Below are positions 33,689-42,116 of a stretch of DNA of 64,000 nucleotides, one piece after another; within the stretch, counting starts at the first letter, position 1; every line of letters begins with the position of its first letter. Made by a program: the position numbers and the translations under genes. The notes under the pieces are model-generated. The model saw only the letters and a list, made by a program, of their open reading frames with translations. It did no database searches and was not told the origin of the DNA. The stretch is from Ruixingdingia sedimenti (lineage in GTDB: Bacteria > Pseudomonadota > Alphaproteobacteria > Rhodobacterales > Rhodobacteraceae): NCBI RefSeq assembly GCF_031432425.1, contig NZ_JAVKPH010000006.1, positions 1 through 64,000 of the forward strand, given 5' to 3'.

Positions 33689-36221
33689 TGACGATCCGGC
33701 CGGGCACGACGATCAGCTTCTTCGGCGCCTGCCCCGCGAGGAAGCGTATCACATCGGGGTCCGCCAGCACGATCTTTTCGACCTCTGCCGCAGGCATGTC
33801 CTTGGGCACCGTGACTTCGGCCCGCCGCTTGCCGTTGATCTGGATCGGCAGGGTCACGGCATCCTCGACCAGCAGCGCGGGGTCGGCCTTGGGCCATGCG
33901 GCCTGCGCCACCAGCCCTTCGCCCCCCAGCATCGACCAGACCTCTTCGGCCAGATGCGGCACCATGGGCGACATCAGCCGCGCCATGATCCGCAGCGCCT
34001 CGGCCCGCGCCTGCGCCGACGCGCCGGATTTGGCGATGGCGTTGGTCAGGGTGTAAAGGGCGGCGATGGCCTTGTTGAAGGCGAATCCCTCCACCCCCGC
34101 GGTCACATCGGCGATGGCGCGATGCGCGGCCTTGAGCACCGCGGCATCCTCTGCCCCCTCGCCGCCCTCTGCCGCGGCCACATCGGCGGCCAGCCGCCAG
34201 ACGCGCGACAGATGCTTGTGCGCGGCCTCCGCCCCCGCGGCGGTCCATTCCACGTCGCGTTCGGGCGGGCTGTCCGACAGGATGAACCAGCGCGCGGTAT
34301 CGGCGCCATAGGCGGCGATGATCGCCTCGGGGTCGACCACGTTCTTCTTGGATTTCGACATCTTGGCCGAGGGGATGGTATCGACCCTTTCCCCCGTCGC
34401 CTTCAGCGCGCCGTTTTCCACATCCTCGGGGTAGTGGTAGACGGGCCGCCCGTTCGCGTCGCGGGTCAGGTAGATCTCGTGCGTCACCATCCCTTGGGTG
34501 AACAGCGCATCGAAGGGTTCCACCGCCTTGGCGGGCAGGTGGCCGGTCTTGTGCATCGCCCGGGCGAAGAAGCGCGAATAAAGCAGGTGGAGGATCGCAT
34601 GTTCGATCCCGCCGATATACTGGTCCACGTTCATCCAGTAATCGGCCTCGGCCGCATCGGTGGGCGTCGCCGCGCGCGGCGCGGTGAAGCGGGCATAGTA
34701 CCAGGACGAATCGACGAAGGTGTCCATCGTGTCGGTTTCCCGCAGCGCGGGCTTGCCGCAGGCGGGGCAGGTGCAGTTGCGCCAGGTCGGGTGCCGGTCC
34801 AGCGGGTTGCCGGGCTTGTCGAAGCTGACATCCTCGGGCAGGCGGACGGGCAGGTTTTCCTTGGCCTCGGGCACCACGCCGCAGGCGTCGCAATGCACCA
34901 CCGGGATCGGGCAGCCCCAGTACCGCTGGCGGCTGAGCCCCCAGTCCCGCAGGCGGTAGTTGGTGACGCCGCGACCGAGCCCGCGCGATTCGAACTGCGC
35001 GATGGCGGCATCCACCGCCGCCTCGCCGGTCTGTTCGGCCTCGCCCGCGAAACCGGCGACATAGCGCACCTTTTCGGTCTTGGGCGGCACGAAGGCCTCG
35101 TCCGCCACGGGCGCGCCGCCGTCCAGTGCCACGAACACGTCGCGGACCGGCAACCCGTACTTGCGCGCGAAATCCAGATCGCGCTGGTCATGCGCCGGGC
35201 AGCCGAAGATCGCGCCGGTGCCGTAGTCCATCAGGATGAAATTCGCCACATAGACCGGCAGTTCCCACGCCGGATCGAGGGGATGGCGCACACGCACGCC
35301 GGTATCCATCCCGCGCTTTTCCGCCTTTTCCAGCGCCTCTTCGCTGGTGCCGATGCGGCGGCATTCGGCGTTGAAGGCCGCCAGACCGGGGTTCGCGGCC
35401 TCCAGCGCCTTCGCCAGCGGGTGATCGGGCGATACCGCGCAGAAGCTCGCCCCCATCAACGTGTCGGGGCGGGTGGTGTAGACCTCGACCTTTTCGAAAC
35501 CCGCGGGCGCGCCGATGGTGTCGAAGGCGAATTGCAGCCCGCGCGACCGGCCGATCCAGTTGGCCTGCATCAGGCGCACCTTTTCGGGCCAGTTGTCCAG
35601 CCCGTCGAGCGCGTCGAGCAGTTCCCCGGCATAGTCGGAAATGCGGAAGAACCACTGCGTCAGTTCCCGCCGTTCCACCACCGCGCCCGACCGCCAGCCC
35701 TTGCCGTCGATCACCTGTTCGTTGGCCAGCACCGTCATGTCCACCGGGTCCCAGTTGACGACGGCGTTCTTGCGGTAGACCAGCCCGGCTTGCAGCATGT
35801 CGAGGAACATCGCCTGCTGCTGGCCGTAATATTCCGGGTCGCAGGTCGCGAACTCGCGGCTCCAGTCGATCGACAGGCCGAGCGGCTTCATCTGCCCGCG
35901 CATGACCTTGATGTTGTCATAGGTCCAGGTGGCCGGATGCCCGCCGCGTTCCATCGCCGCGTTTTCCGCCGGCATCCCGAAGGCGTCCCAGCCCATCGGA
36001 TGCAGCACCGAAAAGCCCTGCGCCGCCTTGTAGCGCGCCACCACGTCGCCCATCGTGTAGTTGCGCACATGCCCCATGTGGATGCGCCCGGAAGGGTAGG
36101 GGAACATCTCCAGCACATAGTACTTGGGCTTCGCCGTGTCGTGCCGCGCGGTGAACACGCCCCCCGCCTCCCATGCGGATTGCCAGCGGGGCTCTATCGT
36201 CGCGGGGGCGTAACGGGACAT
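33675..36221 (-). CDS. leuS: Leucyl-tRNA synthetase
   Basis: An 848-residue class I aminoacyl-tRNA synthetase that charges tRNA-Leu. The ATP-binding HIGH motif reads HMGH at 48-51 in PYPSGRIHMGHVRNY; the KMSKS motif is at 620-624. The editing domain CP1 (about 220-420) contains the Thr-rich YTTRPDTLMGASF. A zinc-like ribbon with CDACG and CTCPACGKP lies at about 435-490. The start at 36221 (MSRYAPATIEPRW) is the usual LeuS opening. First gene of leuS-lptE-holA. Confidence 0.98.
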   Translation of the reverse strand: MSRYAPATIEPRWQSAWEAGGVFTARHDTAKPKYYVLEMFPYPSGRIHMGHVRNYTMGDVVARYKAAQGFSVLHPMGWDAFGMPAENAAMERGGHPATWTYDNIKVMRGQMKPLGLSIDWSREFATCDPEYYGQQQAMFLDMLQAGLVYRKNAVVNWDPVDMTVLANEQVIDGKGWRSGAVVERRELTQWFFRISDYAGELLDALDGLDNWPEKVRLMQANWIGRSRGLQFAFDTIGAPAGFEKVEVYTTRPDTLMGASFCAVSPDHPLAKALEAANPGLAAFNAECRRIGTSEEALEKAEKRGMDTGVRVRHPLDPAWELPVYVANFILMDYGTGAIFGCPAHDQRDLDFARKYGLPVRDVFVALDGGAPVADEAFVPPKTEKVRYVAGFAGEAEQTGEAAVDAAIAQFESRGLGRGVTNYRLRDWGLSRQRYWGCPIPVVHCDACGVVPEAKENLPVRLPEDVSFDKPGNPLDRHPTWRNCTCPACGKPALRETDTMDTFVDSSWYYARFTAPRAATPTDAAEADYWMNVDQYIGGIEHAILHLLYSRFFARAMHKTGHLPAKAVEPFDALFTQGMVTHEIYLTRDANGRPVYHYPEDVENGALKATGERVDTIPSAKMSKSKKNVVDPEAIIAAYGADTARWFILSDSPPERDVEWTAAGAEAAHKHLSRVWRLAADVAAAEGGEGAEDAAVLKAAHRAIADVTAGVEGFAFNKAIAALYTLTNAIAKSGASAQARAEALRIMARLMSPMVPHLAEEVWSMLGGEGLVAQAAWPKADPALLVEDAVTLPIQINGKRRAEVTVPKDMPAAEVEKIVLADPDVIRFLAGQAPKKLIVVPGRIVNVVV

Positions 36222-36299
36222 GGCGGGACCTTCTTCATGACAGCGCCGGGCGCCGACGATGCGGGCCCGGCGCGGTTATAGCTGCCGCAGCGGCGGAAT

Positions 36300-36875
36300 C
36301 TAGTATCTCGAATCGCGCACGCGCAACTGGCGGGCGCGGGTCAGGATCGCATCCTCGATCGCGCGCAGCGTTTCGGGCGCCACCGCCGCGCCGCCCTGGC
36401 CCTGCACCGCGACGTTGAGCGAACGGGCATCCAGCGCCGGGTCGGACACGTAGATCGTCGCCCGGTAGGCGCGCCCGCCGCCCGGCGGCCGCCCGTAGCC
36501 GGTCGAGATCACGCCGGAAAACGGATCGACCGTTTCCACGGGCAGGAAGCTCAGCACATCCAGCGCGGCGTTCCACAGATAGCGGTTCACGCTGCCGCCG
36601 AGCGAGCCGTCGTCGCGCGCGCGCAACAGATCGCCCAGCTTTGCGCGCGGCGCGGTGTCGGGAACGCCCGTCGCCATCCGTGCGCCGCGTTCCTGCGCAT
36701 CGAGGTTGATATAGTTGTCCAGGTCGATGCGCTGCTGGTCCGTCTGCGCCGGGGCCGGCTGCGGCGCCCGCGCGCGCGAGAAGGGGTTGAGGCTGCCGAT
36801 GCCGCCGCCGCACCCTGCGACCGACGCCACGATACCGCCCAGAAGCACGAGGCGGGCAAGGCCGGAAAACTGCAT
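36300..36875 (-). CDS. DUF3576-domain lipoprotein
   Basis: A 191-residue lipoprotein. The signal ends at VAGC (C22) and is followed by GGGIGSLNPFSRAR. The rest (YINLDAQERGARMATGVPD, VNRYLWNAALDVLSFLPVETVDPFSGVISTGYG, RATIYVSDPALDARSLNVAVQGQ) is the DUF3576 family of Alphaproteobacteria; function unknown, envelope location. The frame continues far upstream but only through the porin gene region, so the ATG at 36875 is the credible start. It sits 78 bases before the leuS operon and may share its transcript. Confidence 0.88.
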   Translation of the reverse strand: MQFSGLARLVLLGGIVASVAGCGGGIGSLNPFSRARAPQPAPAQTDQQRIDLDNYINLDAQERGARMATGVPDTAPRAKLGDLLRARDDGSLGGSVNRYLWNAALDVLSFLPVETVDPFSGVISTGYGRPPGGGRAYRATIYVSDPALDARSLNVAVQGQGGAAVAPETLRAIEDAILTRARQLRVRDSRY

Positions 36876-37025
36876 ACGTCTGCCCCCGTTCAGGTTTCGC
36901 AACTGTCTAGCCGAGCCTCCGGGGGGGAACAAGGCTTTTCCGGGCGGGGTCTGCGCGGGGGGGGCTGCCGCGACTGTGGCATCGCTGCACCATGCCGCCA
37001 CCAGTTTCGCCACGGGGCGGCCAGA

Positions 37026-37037
37026 CGATTGCAATCG
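37026..37037. promoter_or_regulatory. 12-bp palindrome upstream of the porin gene
   Basis: CGATTGCAATCG is a perfect 12-bp palindrome 84 bases before the porin ATG, in a 246-base divergent region (36876-37121) that must hold promoters for the porin and the DUF3576 gene. It could be an operator. I see no clear -35/-10 pair; a TAGATA at 37101-37106 is the best -10 guess. Confidence 0.35.
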
Positions 37038-37121
37038 AGGGGCAGGGGGGCGAAATAGGCAGCATTCCCAATTCGGATTTCCCTGAGTTGGGCGGCACCC
37101 TAGATACAACGAGGGAAAACG

Positions 37122-38081
37122 ATGAAAAAAGTTCTTCTGGCCACCACGGCGCTGCTGATGACCGCCGGCGCGGCCGCCGCGGAAGTTACCTTCAACGGGA
37201 ACGCCCGCTTCGGTCTGCAATACAACAGCGATCCGACCGTCGTCCCCCCGGGCGCTGCGTTCGACTCGAACATGCCGGTCGGCACCCGCGAAGCGACCCT
37301 TGAAAAGCGTCTGCGCTTCCAGGTGAACGCCTCGACCACCACCGACGGCGGTGTGACCCTCGGCGCGTTCCTGCGTCACCAGTCGGACGAAATGGGCGGC
37401 AACCGCGGCTTCTCGGGCGCCCGTCTGTATGCCGCCTACAACGGCCTGACCGTTGCCGTCGGCAACATCGAAGGCTCGATCGAATCGATGCCGGGCCTGT
37501 ACTGGACCGCTGGCATGAGCCTCACCGGCCTGTCGTGGTCGGGCCTCGTCACCAACACCGTCGCCAAAGGCTACTTCGGCTGGGATGCGTACTCGTCCAC
37601 CGGCAACGGCCCGGGCGGCCGCGAAGGCATCGAAGTGAAGTACACCATGGGTGACTTCACGGTGCACGCCTCGCACTCGTCGAACTCGCTGAGCGGCCTG
37701 GCCGGCAAAGTCGAGCGTTCGGCCATCTACGGCGCCTACAAGTTCTCGGGCTGGACCGTCGCTCTCGGCTACTCGGACAGCACCCTGAACACCGAAGACA
37801 AGCTGATCCTGCTCGTCGGCGGCAACATCGGTGACTACGGCGTCGGCTTCCAGGTTGCCGACAACGACGGCACCACCAAGATCGCCCTGAACGGCTCGGC
37901 CACCTTCGGCGCGACCACCGTGATGGCTTACGTCGCTGACGAAGACACCGCGGGCGTCGACACCGCCTACGGCCTCGGCGTGTCCTACAACCTCGGCGGC
38001 GGCGCCAAGCTGGTCGGCGGCGTGGAAAGCACCCCGTGGAACACCACCCGCGCCGACTTCGGTGTGAGCTTCAGCTTCTGA
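37122..38081 (+). CDS. Rhodobacter-type general porin
   Basis: A 319-residue outer-membrane trimeric porin. The signal peptide is MKKVLLATTALLMTAGAAAA, and the mature protein starts EVTFNGNARFGLQYNSD and ends in FGVSFSF, the aromatic C-terminal residue needed for BamA recognition. Strands alternate as expected for a 16-strand barrel, with a loop-3-like LSWSGLVTNTV region. The gene uses GAA for Glu and CGT for Arg far more than its neighbours, a sign of very high expression. A strong GAGGGA ribosome site and a perfect terminator frame it; it is monocistronic. Confidence 0.93.
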   Translation: MKKVLLATTALLMTAGAAAAEVTFNGNARFGLQYNSDPTVVPPGAAFDSNMPVGTREATLEKRLRFQVNASTTTDGGVTLGAFLRHQSDEMGGNRGFSGARLYAAYNGLTVAVGNIEGSIESMPGLYWTAGMSLTGLSWSGLVTNTVAKGYFGWDAYSSTGNGPGGREGIEVKYTMGDFTVHASHSSNSLSGLAGKVERSAIYGAYKFSGWTVALGYSDSTLNTEDKLILLVGGNIGDYGVGFQVADNDGTTKIALNGSATFGATTVMAYVADEDTAGVDTAYGLGVSYNLGGGAKLVGGVESTPWNTTRADFGVSFSF

Positions 38082-38105
38082 TCCAACCGGATCATCGGCT
38101 AGGGG

Positions 38106-38135
38106 AAGAGCGGGCGAAAGCCCGCTCTTTTCTTT
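38106..38135 (+). terminator. Intrinsic terminator after the porin gene
   Basis: A 10-bp perfect stem AAGAGCGGGC/GCCCGCTCTT with a GAAA loop at 38106-38129, followed by TTCTTTT. It is 24 bases after the porin stop and close to the start of the YggS gene, so that gene likely has its own promoter or depends on read-through. Confidence 0.9.
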
Positions 38136-38152
38136 TGCAGAAGGGGGATCCC

Positions 38153-38806
38153 ATGTCGTTGACGGACATCCAGACCCGCATCGCAGCGGCCGAGGCCGCG
38201 GCAGGCCGCGCGCCGGGTTCGGTCCGGCTGATCGCCGTGTCCAAGGTGCAGCCGCTCGACCGCGTGACCGCGGTGCTGGAGGCCGGCCACCGCCGTTTCG
38301 GCGAGAATTACGTGCAAGAGGCCGCGGGCAAATGGCCCGACCTGCGCGCGCGGTTCCCGGGGGTGGAACTGCACATGATCGGCCCCTTGCAGACCAACAA
38401 GGCCAAACCGGCGCTGGACCTGTTCGACGCCATCCACACGCTGGACCGGCCAAGCCTTGCCGAACGGCTTTCGCGCCTCGTGCAGGCGCGGGGGGCCTGC
38501 CCGGAGTTGTTCGTGCAGGTCAACACCGGGATGGAGCCGCAGAAGGCCGGTGTCCTGCCCGATGCGGCCGACGGTTTCATCGCCGCCTGCCGGGGGATGG
38601 ACCTGACGCTGGCCGGGCTGATGTGCATCCCGCCCGAGGATACGGACCCCGCCCCCCATTTCGCCCTGCTGGCCCGGATCGCCGAACGCAACGGCCTGAC
38701 GGGTCTGTCCATGGGGATGAGCAGCGATTTCGAGACCGCCATCGCCCACGGCGCCACCCATGTCCGCGTGGGTTCGGCCATCTTCGGCGCGCGGGCCTAC
38801 GGCTGA
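38153..38806 (+). CDS. YggS-family PLP homeostasis protein
   Basis: A 217-residue single-domain TIM-barrel protein that binds pyridoxal phosphate without known enzyme activity and helps balance vitamin B6 and amino-acid pools. K31 in LIAVSKVQP holds PLP; RRFGENYVQEAAGKW, HMIGPLQTNKAK, FVQVNTGMEPQKAG, GLMCIPPED, LSMGMSSDFETAIAHGATHVRVGSAIFG are the family blocks in order. Start at 38153 has GGGGGAT upstream, 18 bases beyond the porin terminator U-run. Confidence 0.95.
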   Translation: MSLTDIQTRIAAAEAAAGRAPGSVRLIAVSKVQPLDRVTAVLEAGHRRFGENYVQEAAGKWPDLRARFPGVELHMIGPLQTNKAKPALDLFDAIHTLDRPSLAERLSRLVQARGACPELFVQVNTGMEPQKAGVLPDAADGFIAACRGMDLTLAGLMCIPPEDTDPAPHFALLARIAERNGLTGLSMGMSSDFETAIAHGATHVRVGSAIFGARAYG

Positions 38807-38856
38807 CAACCGGGGGGCGAAAATTTTTCTCCGAAAAATTTTCCGCGCGGTAGCGG

Positions 38857-39366
38857 TCAGCCCTGCACGATCAGCCGCGTCCCCGGCACCACCCGCCGGG
38901 CGATCCAGTGCAGGTCCGCCCGCGCAAAGGCCACGCAGCCCGCCGTGCGCCGCAAGGGCCGCCGCCATTGGTGCACGAAGATCGCCGATCCCCGCCCCGG
39001 CACCGCATCGGGCCAGTTCCAGTCGGTGATCAGGACCAGATCATACATCGGATCCGCCCGCCGCAGCCGTTCGTGCGAAAACCCGTGCGGGGCGCGGGTC
39101 ATGTGGTTGTAGGCCGGATCGGCGTCATCATCCGACCACAGGTCCCCCGGCCCGATCGGCAGAGCCCAATCCGCAGGCCGGGGCAGGCGGTCGGCACGGT
39201 AGAGCATGCCGACGATCCGGTGCACCCCCGCTGGCGTCGCCCCGTCCCCTTCGCGTTTCGCGCCCGGGGGCACCACGCCGCCGCGGCCCACCGTACAGGC
39301 GAAACGGCGGCCCAGAAACCGCGCGCCCATGCGCGTGATCACGATGTCGCCCCATCCCGTGATCAC
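38857..39366 (-). CDS. L,D-transpeptidase (YkuD) family protein
   Basis: A 169-residue protein of the YkuD fold (the shorter COG3786-like branch). The active site is H132 (IFVHQWRRPL) and C144 in TAGCVAF, in place of the usual SHGC. No signal peptide is visible at MITGWGDIVITRMG, so export is uncertain or the true start is elsewhere. L,D-transpeptidases form 3-3 peptidoglycan cross-links or anchor lipoproteins. The start overlaps the ribA stop by four bases, coupling it to riboflavin synthesis, a pairing I would not predict from function. Confidence 0.85.
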   Translation of the reverse strand: MITGWGDIVITRMGARFLGRRFACTVGRGGVVPPGAKREGDGATPAGVHRIVGMLYRADRLPRPADWALPIGPGDLWSDDDADPAYNHMTRAPHGFSHERLRRADPMYDLVLITDWNWPDAVPGRGSAIFVHQWRRPLRRTAGCVAFARADLHWIARRVVPGTRLIVQG

Positions 39367-40454
39367 AGAAGATGCCCCGACTTCGCCGCCTTGGTCGCCA
39401 GATAGCCCGCGTTCTGCGCCGTCTGCCCCACCTTCAGCGGCACCCGTTCCACCACCCGCAGGCCCTGCGCCTCCATCATGCGGATCTTGGCGGGGTTGTT
39501 GGTCATCAGCCGTACCGCGCCGAAACCCATCTGCCGCAGGATGCCCGCGCCGATGCGGAAATCGCGCTCGTCATCCTCGAACCCGAGCCGGTGGTTCGCC
39601 TGAACCGTATCGAACCCCTGATCCTGCAAGGAATAGGCGCGCATCTTGTTGGCCAGCCCGATCCCCCGCCCCTCCTGGTTGAGGTAGAGCAGGACCCCCG
39701 CGCCTTCGGCCCCCATCTGCGCCAGCGCGGCGCGCAACTGGGGCCCGCAGTCGCATTTCAGGCTGCCCAGAACGTCGCCGGTGAAACAGGCCGAATGCAG
39801 CCGCGCCAGCACCGGTGCGCCGCGGTCGGGGCGGCCGATCTCGATCGCGTAATGTTCATCCCCGCCGTCGTCGGGGCGGAAGATGTGCAGCCGCCCGGCC
39901 TCTGCCGCCGCCATCGGCAGGCGCGCCGACACCACCGGGTGCAGCGCCGCCGCCCGCAGCAGGACCGGCCCCGCCTCGTCCACCGGGATCAGCGTCAGCC
40001 CGTGTTCGGCCGCCACGGCCAGCCCGTTCGGCACCGCCAGAACCACCGCCGCAGGCAGCAGATGCGCCGATTTCACCAGCATCACCGCCGCCCGGTGCAA
40101 CGCCGCGTCGCCCTCGCGCGCGGTCAGCAGCGGGCCCTTCATCGGCGCGTTCAGGTCGTCCGCCGGGTCGGCCACCGCCTGCACCCAGGCCAGCCCCACA
40201 TCCGGCGGGATCACGATCCGCGCCAGATCGCCGTCATAGGCCCGGGCCTTGAGCGTTTCGGCCCGCCGCGCCGTCACCGCCAGCACCGGATCGCCCCCCA
40301 TCGCCCGCAGCGCCGCCAGCCGCGGCGCCCCGAGCGTTTCCGCCGGCACCGCCAGCACCGCCTGCCCGCCGCCCACCAGCACCACGGGCACGCCCATGCG
40401 CAGGTCCGCTCGGGCGCGGCTGAGCCGTTCGACGATGCCGGGGGCGAGGGTCAT
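39363..40454 (-). CDS. ribA: GTP cyclohydrolase II
   Basis: A 363-residue enzyme making the first riboflavin precursor from GTP. The catalytic C-terminal domain has the zinc site CFTGDVLGSLKCDCG and the blocks YLNQEGRGIGLANKMRAYSLQDQG and RDFRIGAGILRQMGFGAVRLMTNNPAKI. The N-terminal about 165 residues (MTLAPGIVERLSRARADLRMGVPVVLVGGG) resemble a decayed RibB-like domain; this long form is common in Rhodobacterales. Divergent from the response regulator gene across 151 bases. Confidence 0.94.
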   Translation of the reverse strand: MTLAPGIVERLSRARADLRMGVPVVLVGGGQAVLAVPAETLGAPRLAALRAMGGDPVLAVTARRAETLKARAYDGDLARIVIPPDVGLAWVQAVADPADDLNAPMKGPLLTAREGDAALHRAAVMLVKSAHLLPAAVVLAVPNGLAVAAEHGLTLIPVDEAGPVLLRAAALHPVVSARLPMAAAEAGRLHIFRPDDGGDEHYAIEIGRPDRGAPVLARLHSACFTGDVLGSLKCDCGPQLRAALAQMGAEGAGVLLYLNQEGRGIGLANKMRAYSLQDQGFDTVQANHRLGFEDDERDFRIGAGILRQMGFGAVRLMTNNPAKIRMMEAQGLRVVERVPLKVGQTAQNAGYLATKAAKSGHLL

Positions 40455-40605
40455 GGGCGGGTCCTTTCGGCCCCTTCTCTAGCGCGTCGCGTAGCATATT
40501 GAAACATATCCCGCATTTCCGACACGACCGCGTGAGCATAGTGTTGCAATCCTTGCCCCGCGCCGCGCCGCCTCACATGTCGATCACGCAAAACGGAGGA
40601 AGCCC

Positions 40606-41292
40606 ATGGCCAATCTCAGGAAAATCCTTCTGGTCGACGATGACGACGACCTGCGCGAGGCGCTGTCGGAACAACTGGTGCAGACCGAGGATTTCGACGT
40701 GTTCGAGGCCGCCAACGGCCACGACGGGATCGAAAAGGTCAAGGCGGCGCATTTCGACCTGATCATCCTCGACGTGGGCCTGCCCGACACCGACGGGCGG
40801 GAGCTGTGCCGGCGGATGCGCAAGCAGGGGGTGAAAAGCCCGATCCTGATGCTGACGGGGCATGACACGGATGCCGACACGATCCTCGGCCTCGACGCGG
40901 GGGCGAACGACTATATCCCCAAGCCTTTCAAATTCCCCGTCCTTCTGGCCCGCATCCGCGCGCAACTGCGCCAGCACGAACAATCCGAGGACGCGGTGTT
41001 CCAGCTTGGCCCCTATACGTTCAAGCCGGCGATGAAGCTGTTGCTGGACGAGAAGGAACGCAAGGTGCGGCTGACGGAAAAGGAAACCAATATCCTCAAG
41101 TTCCTCTACCGCGCCGGTCAGGCGGTGGTGCCGCGCGATGTGCTGCTGCACGAGGTCTGGGGGTATAACGCGGGCGTCACGACGCATACGCTGGAAACCC
41201 ACATCTACCGCCTGCGGCAGAAGATCGAACCCGATCCCTCGAACGCCCGTCTGCTGGTGACAGAGGCGGGGGGTTACAAACTGGCGACCTGA
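40606..41292 (+). CDS. OmpR-family response regulator
   Basis: A 228-residue two-component regulator. The receiver (1-120) has the acidic pocket VDDDDDL, the phosphorylated D56 (LIILDVGLP), T84 and K106 (DYIPKPFK). The output domain (about 130-228) is a winged helix with the recognition region TTHTLETHIYRLRQKIEPDP. No histidine kinase is adjacent, so it is an orphan in this window. The ribosome site is GGAGGAAG. It is close in sequence to the short, widely conserved Rhodobacterales regulators, whose targets I cannot name. A two-hairpin element follows. Confidence 0.93.
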   Translation: MANLRKILLVDDDDDLREALSEQLVQTEDFDVFEAANGHDGIEKVKAAHFDLIILDVGLPDTDGRELCRRMRKQGVKSPILMLTGHDTDADTILGLDAGANDYIPKPFKFPVLLARIRAQLRQHEQSEDAVFQLGPYTFKPAMKLLLDEKERKVRLTEKETNILKFLYRAGQAVVPRDVLLHEVWGYNAGVTTHTLETHIYRLRQKIEPDPSNARLLVTEAGGYKLAT

Positions 41293-41362
41293 TTGCCATA
41301 TTGTTGACGAAAACGCCTGCTATCCCCCGAAATCGACGGCAGCGTTTCCACGAGTTCCCCTG

Positions 41363-41432
41363 GCCGCGTCGGGGTCATGACGCGGCATCCTCCCTGTTGG
41401 ACTGGCCCGGGCCCTGTGCCCGGGCCTTTTTT
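41363..41432 (+). ncRNA. Candidate small RNA or attenuator, element 1
   Basis: Two strong hairpins are joined by a single-stranded segment: an 8-bp stem GCCGCGTC/GACGCGGC (41363-41370/41379-41386), then ATCCTCCCTGTTGGAC containing the anti-Shine-Dalgarno CCTCCC, then a 9-bp stem GGCCCGGGC/GCCCGGGCC (41404-41426) with six Ts. The last half matches element 2 (42122-42143) at 21 of 22 bases. At the least it is the terminator of the response regulator gene; the anti-SD segment and its duplication suggest an RNA product. No clear promoter is visible directly upstream. Confidence 0.5.
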
Positions 41433-41440
41433 CATGGGCG

Positions 41441-41467
41441 TTGACAGGACCGGGGCAGGGGTATAGC
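41441..41467 (+). promoter_or_regulatory. Possible promoter of the glyoxalase-superfamily gene
   Basis: TTGACA at 41441-41446 and TATAGC at 41462-41467 are spaced by 15 bases, a little short for the housekeeping sigma factor. It lies just after the element 1 terminator and 160 bases before the gene start at 41628, so the mRNA would have a long leader. Confidence 0.4.
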
Positions 41468-41627
41468 CGGGGCGCAGGGGTGCCGATCCCCGCCGCCTGC
41501 TGGCGCCAAGCCATGGTGAAATCGGACCTGAGCGTTTCAGGATGACCGTTCTGCTGACCTTTCCGGGCCGGGAGACATGGCAACGCAGGCCCCATGCCAG
41601 ACCCCGGCGAACCGAAAGGAACGCAAG

Positions 41628-42056
41628 ATGACGGGCTTTCCCCGTTCGATAGAGGCCGCGAAGGCCGAGGCGCGGGCGCTGCGCGCGGCACTGGCGGCTC
41701 AGGGGCGCGAAACGACCCATTCCGCCGCGCTGGAAACGGTGGCGCGGGCGCATGGTTTCCACGACTGGAACACGCTGCACGCGCAACTGGGCAACCGGCT
41801 GCAGCCGCCGGCAATGCCGGGCGACCGGGTGGCGGGGCGTTACCTCAAGCAGCCCTTCGTGGCGGAGGTGCTTGGCGTGACCGAACTTTCGCCCGGCCGT
41901 TATGCGCTGGTGCTGCATTTCGACACGCCGGTCGATGTGGTGACATTCGACAGCTTTTCCCTGTTCCGCCGCCGGGTGCGGGCGGTGGTGGGGCCGGACG
42001 GGGTGTCCTTCAGCACGACCTCGGACGGCGTGCCGCATCTGGTGCTGGATATGTGA
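41628..42056 (+). CDS. Glyoxalase-superfamily (glyoxalase-related domain) protein
   Basis: A 142-residue protein. The first 70 residues (SIEAAKAEARALRAALAAQGRETTHSAALETVARAHGFHDWNTLHAQLG) match the glyoxalase-related helical domain common in Rhodobacteraceae, with the HGFHDWNTLHA motif. The second half is beta-rich (GDRVAGRYLKQPFVAEVLGV ... VDVVTFDSFSLFRRRVRAVVG). I chose the ATG at 41628 with AAAGGAA before it; a start at 41577 has no ribosome site. Flanked on both sides by near-identical hairpin elements. Function unknown. Confidence 0.75.
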   Translation: MTGFPRSIEAAKAEARALRAALAAQGRETTHSAALETVARAHGFHDWNTLHAQLGNRLQPPAMPGDRVAGRYLKQPFVAEVLGVTELSPGRYALVLHFDTPVDVVTFDSFSLFRRRVRAVVGPDGVSFSTTSDGVPHLVLDM

Positions 42057-42071
42057 TCCTATTTGCCCGGC

Positions 42072-42085
42072 TTGACACAGGTCAA
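42072..42085. promoter_or_regulatory. FNR/CRP-type box
   Basis: TTGACACAGGTCAA is a perfect inverted repeat TTGAC-N4-GTCAA (CTTGAC/GTCAAG including the flanking bases). It fits the FNR superfamily pattern TTGAT-N4-ATCAA and so might bind FnrL or a related regulator. A TATGAT at 42111-42116 could be the -10 of a promoter whose start would be about 42-45 bases from the box centre, close to a class II activator position. The predicted RNA would be element 2. Confidence 0.45.
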
Positions 42086-42116
42086 GGTGCGGCCCCCGCG
42101 CAGGGTGCCATATGAT

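Noticed and set aside
36300..38453. 717-residue minus frame spanning the porin gene
   Set aside because: Only the C-terminal 191 codons form a lipoprotein; the rest is opposite the porin.
42072..42116. TTGACA (42072) and TATGAT (42111) as a normal -35/-10 pair
   Set aside because: They are 33 bases apart, far from 17; the TTGAC is better explained as half of an FNR-type palindrome.
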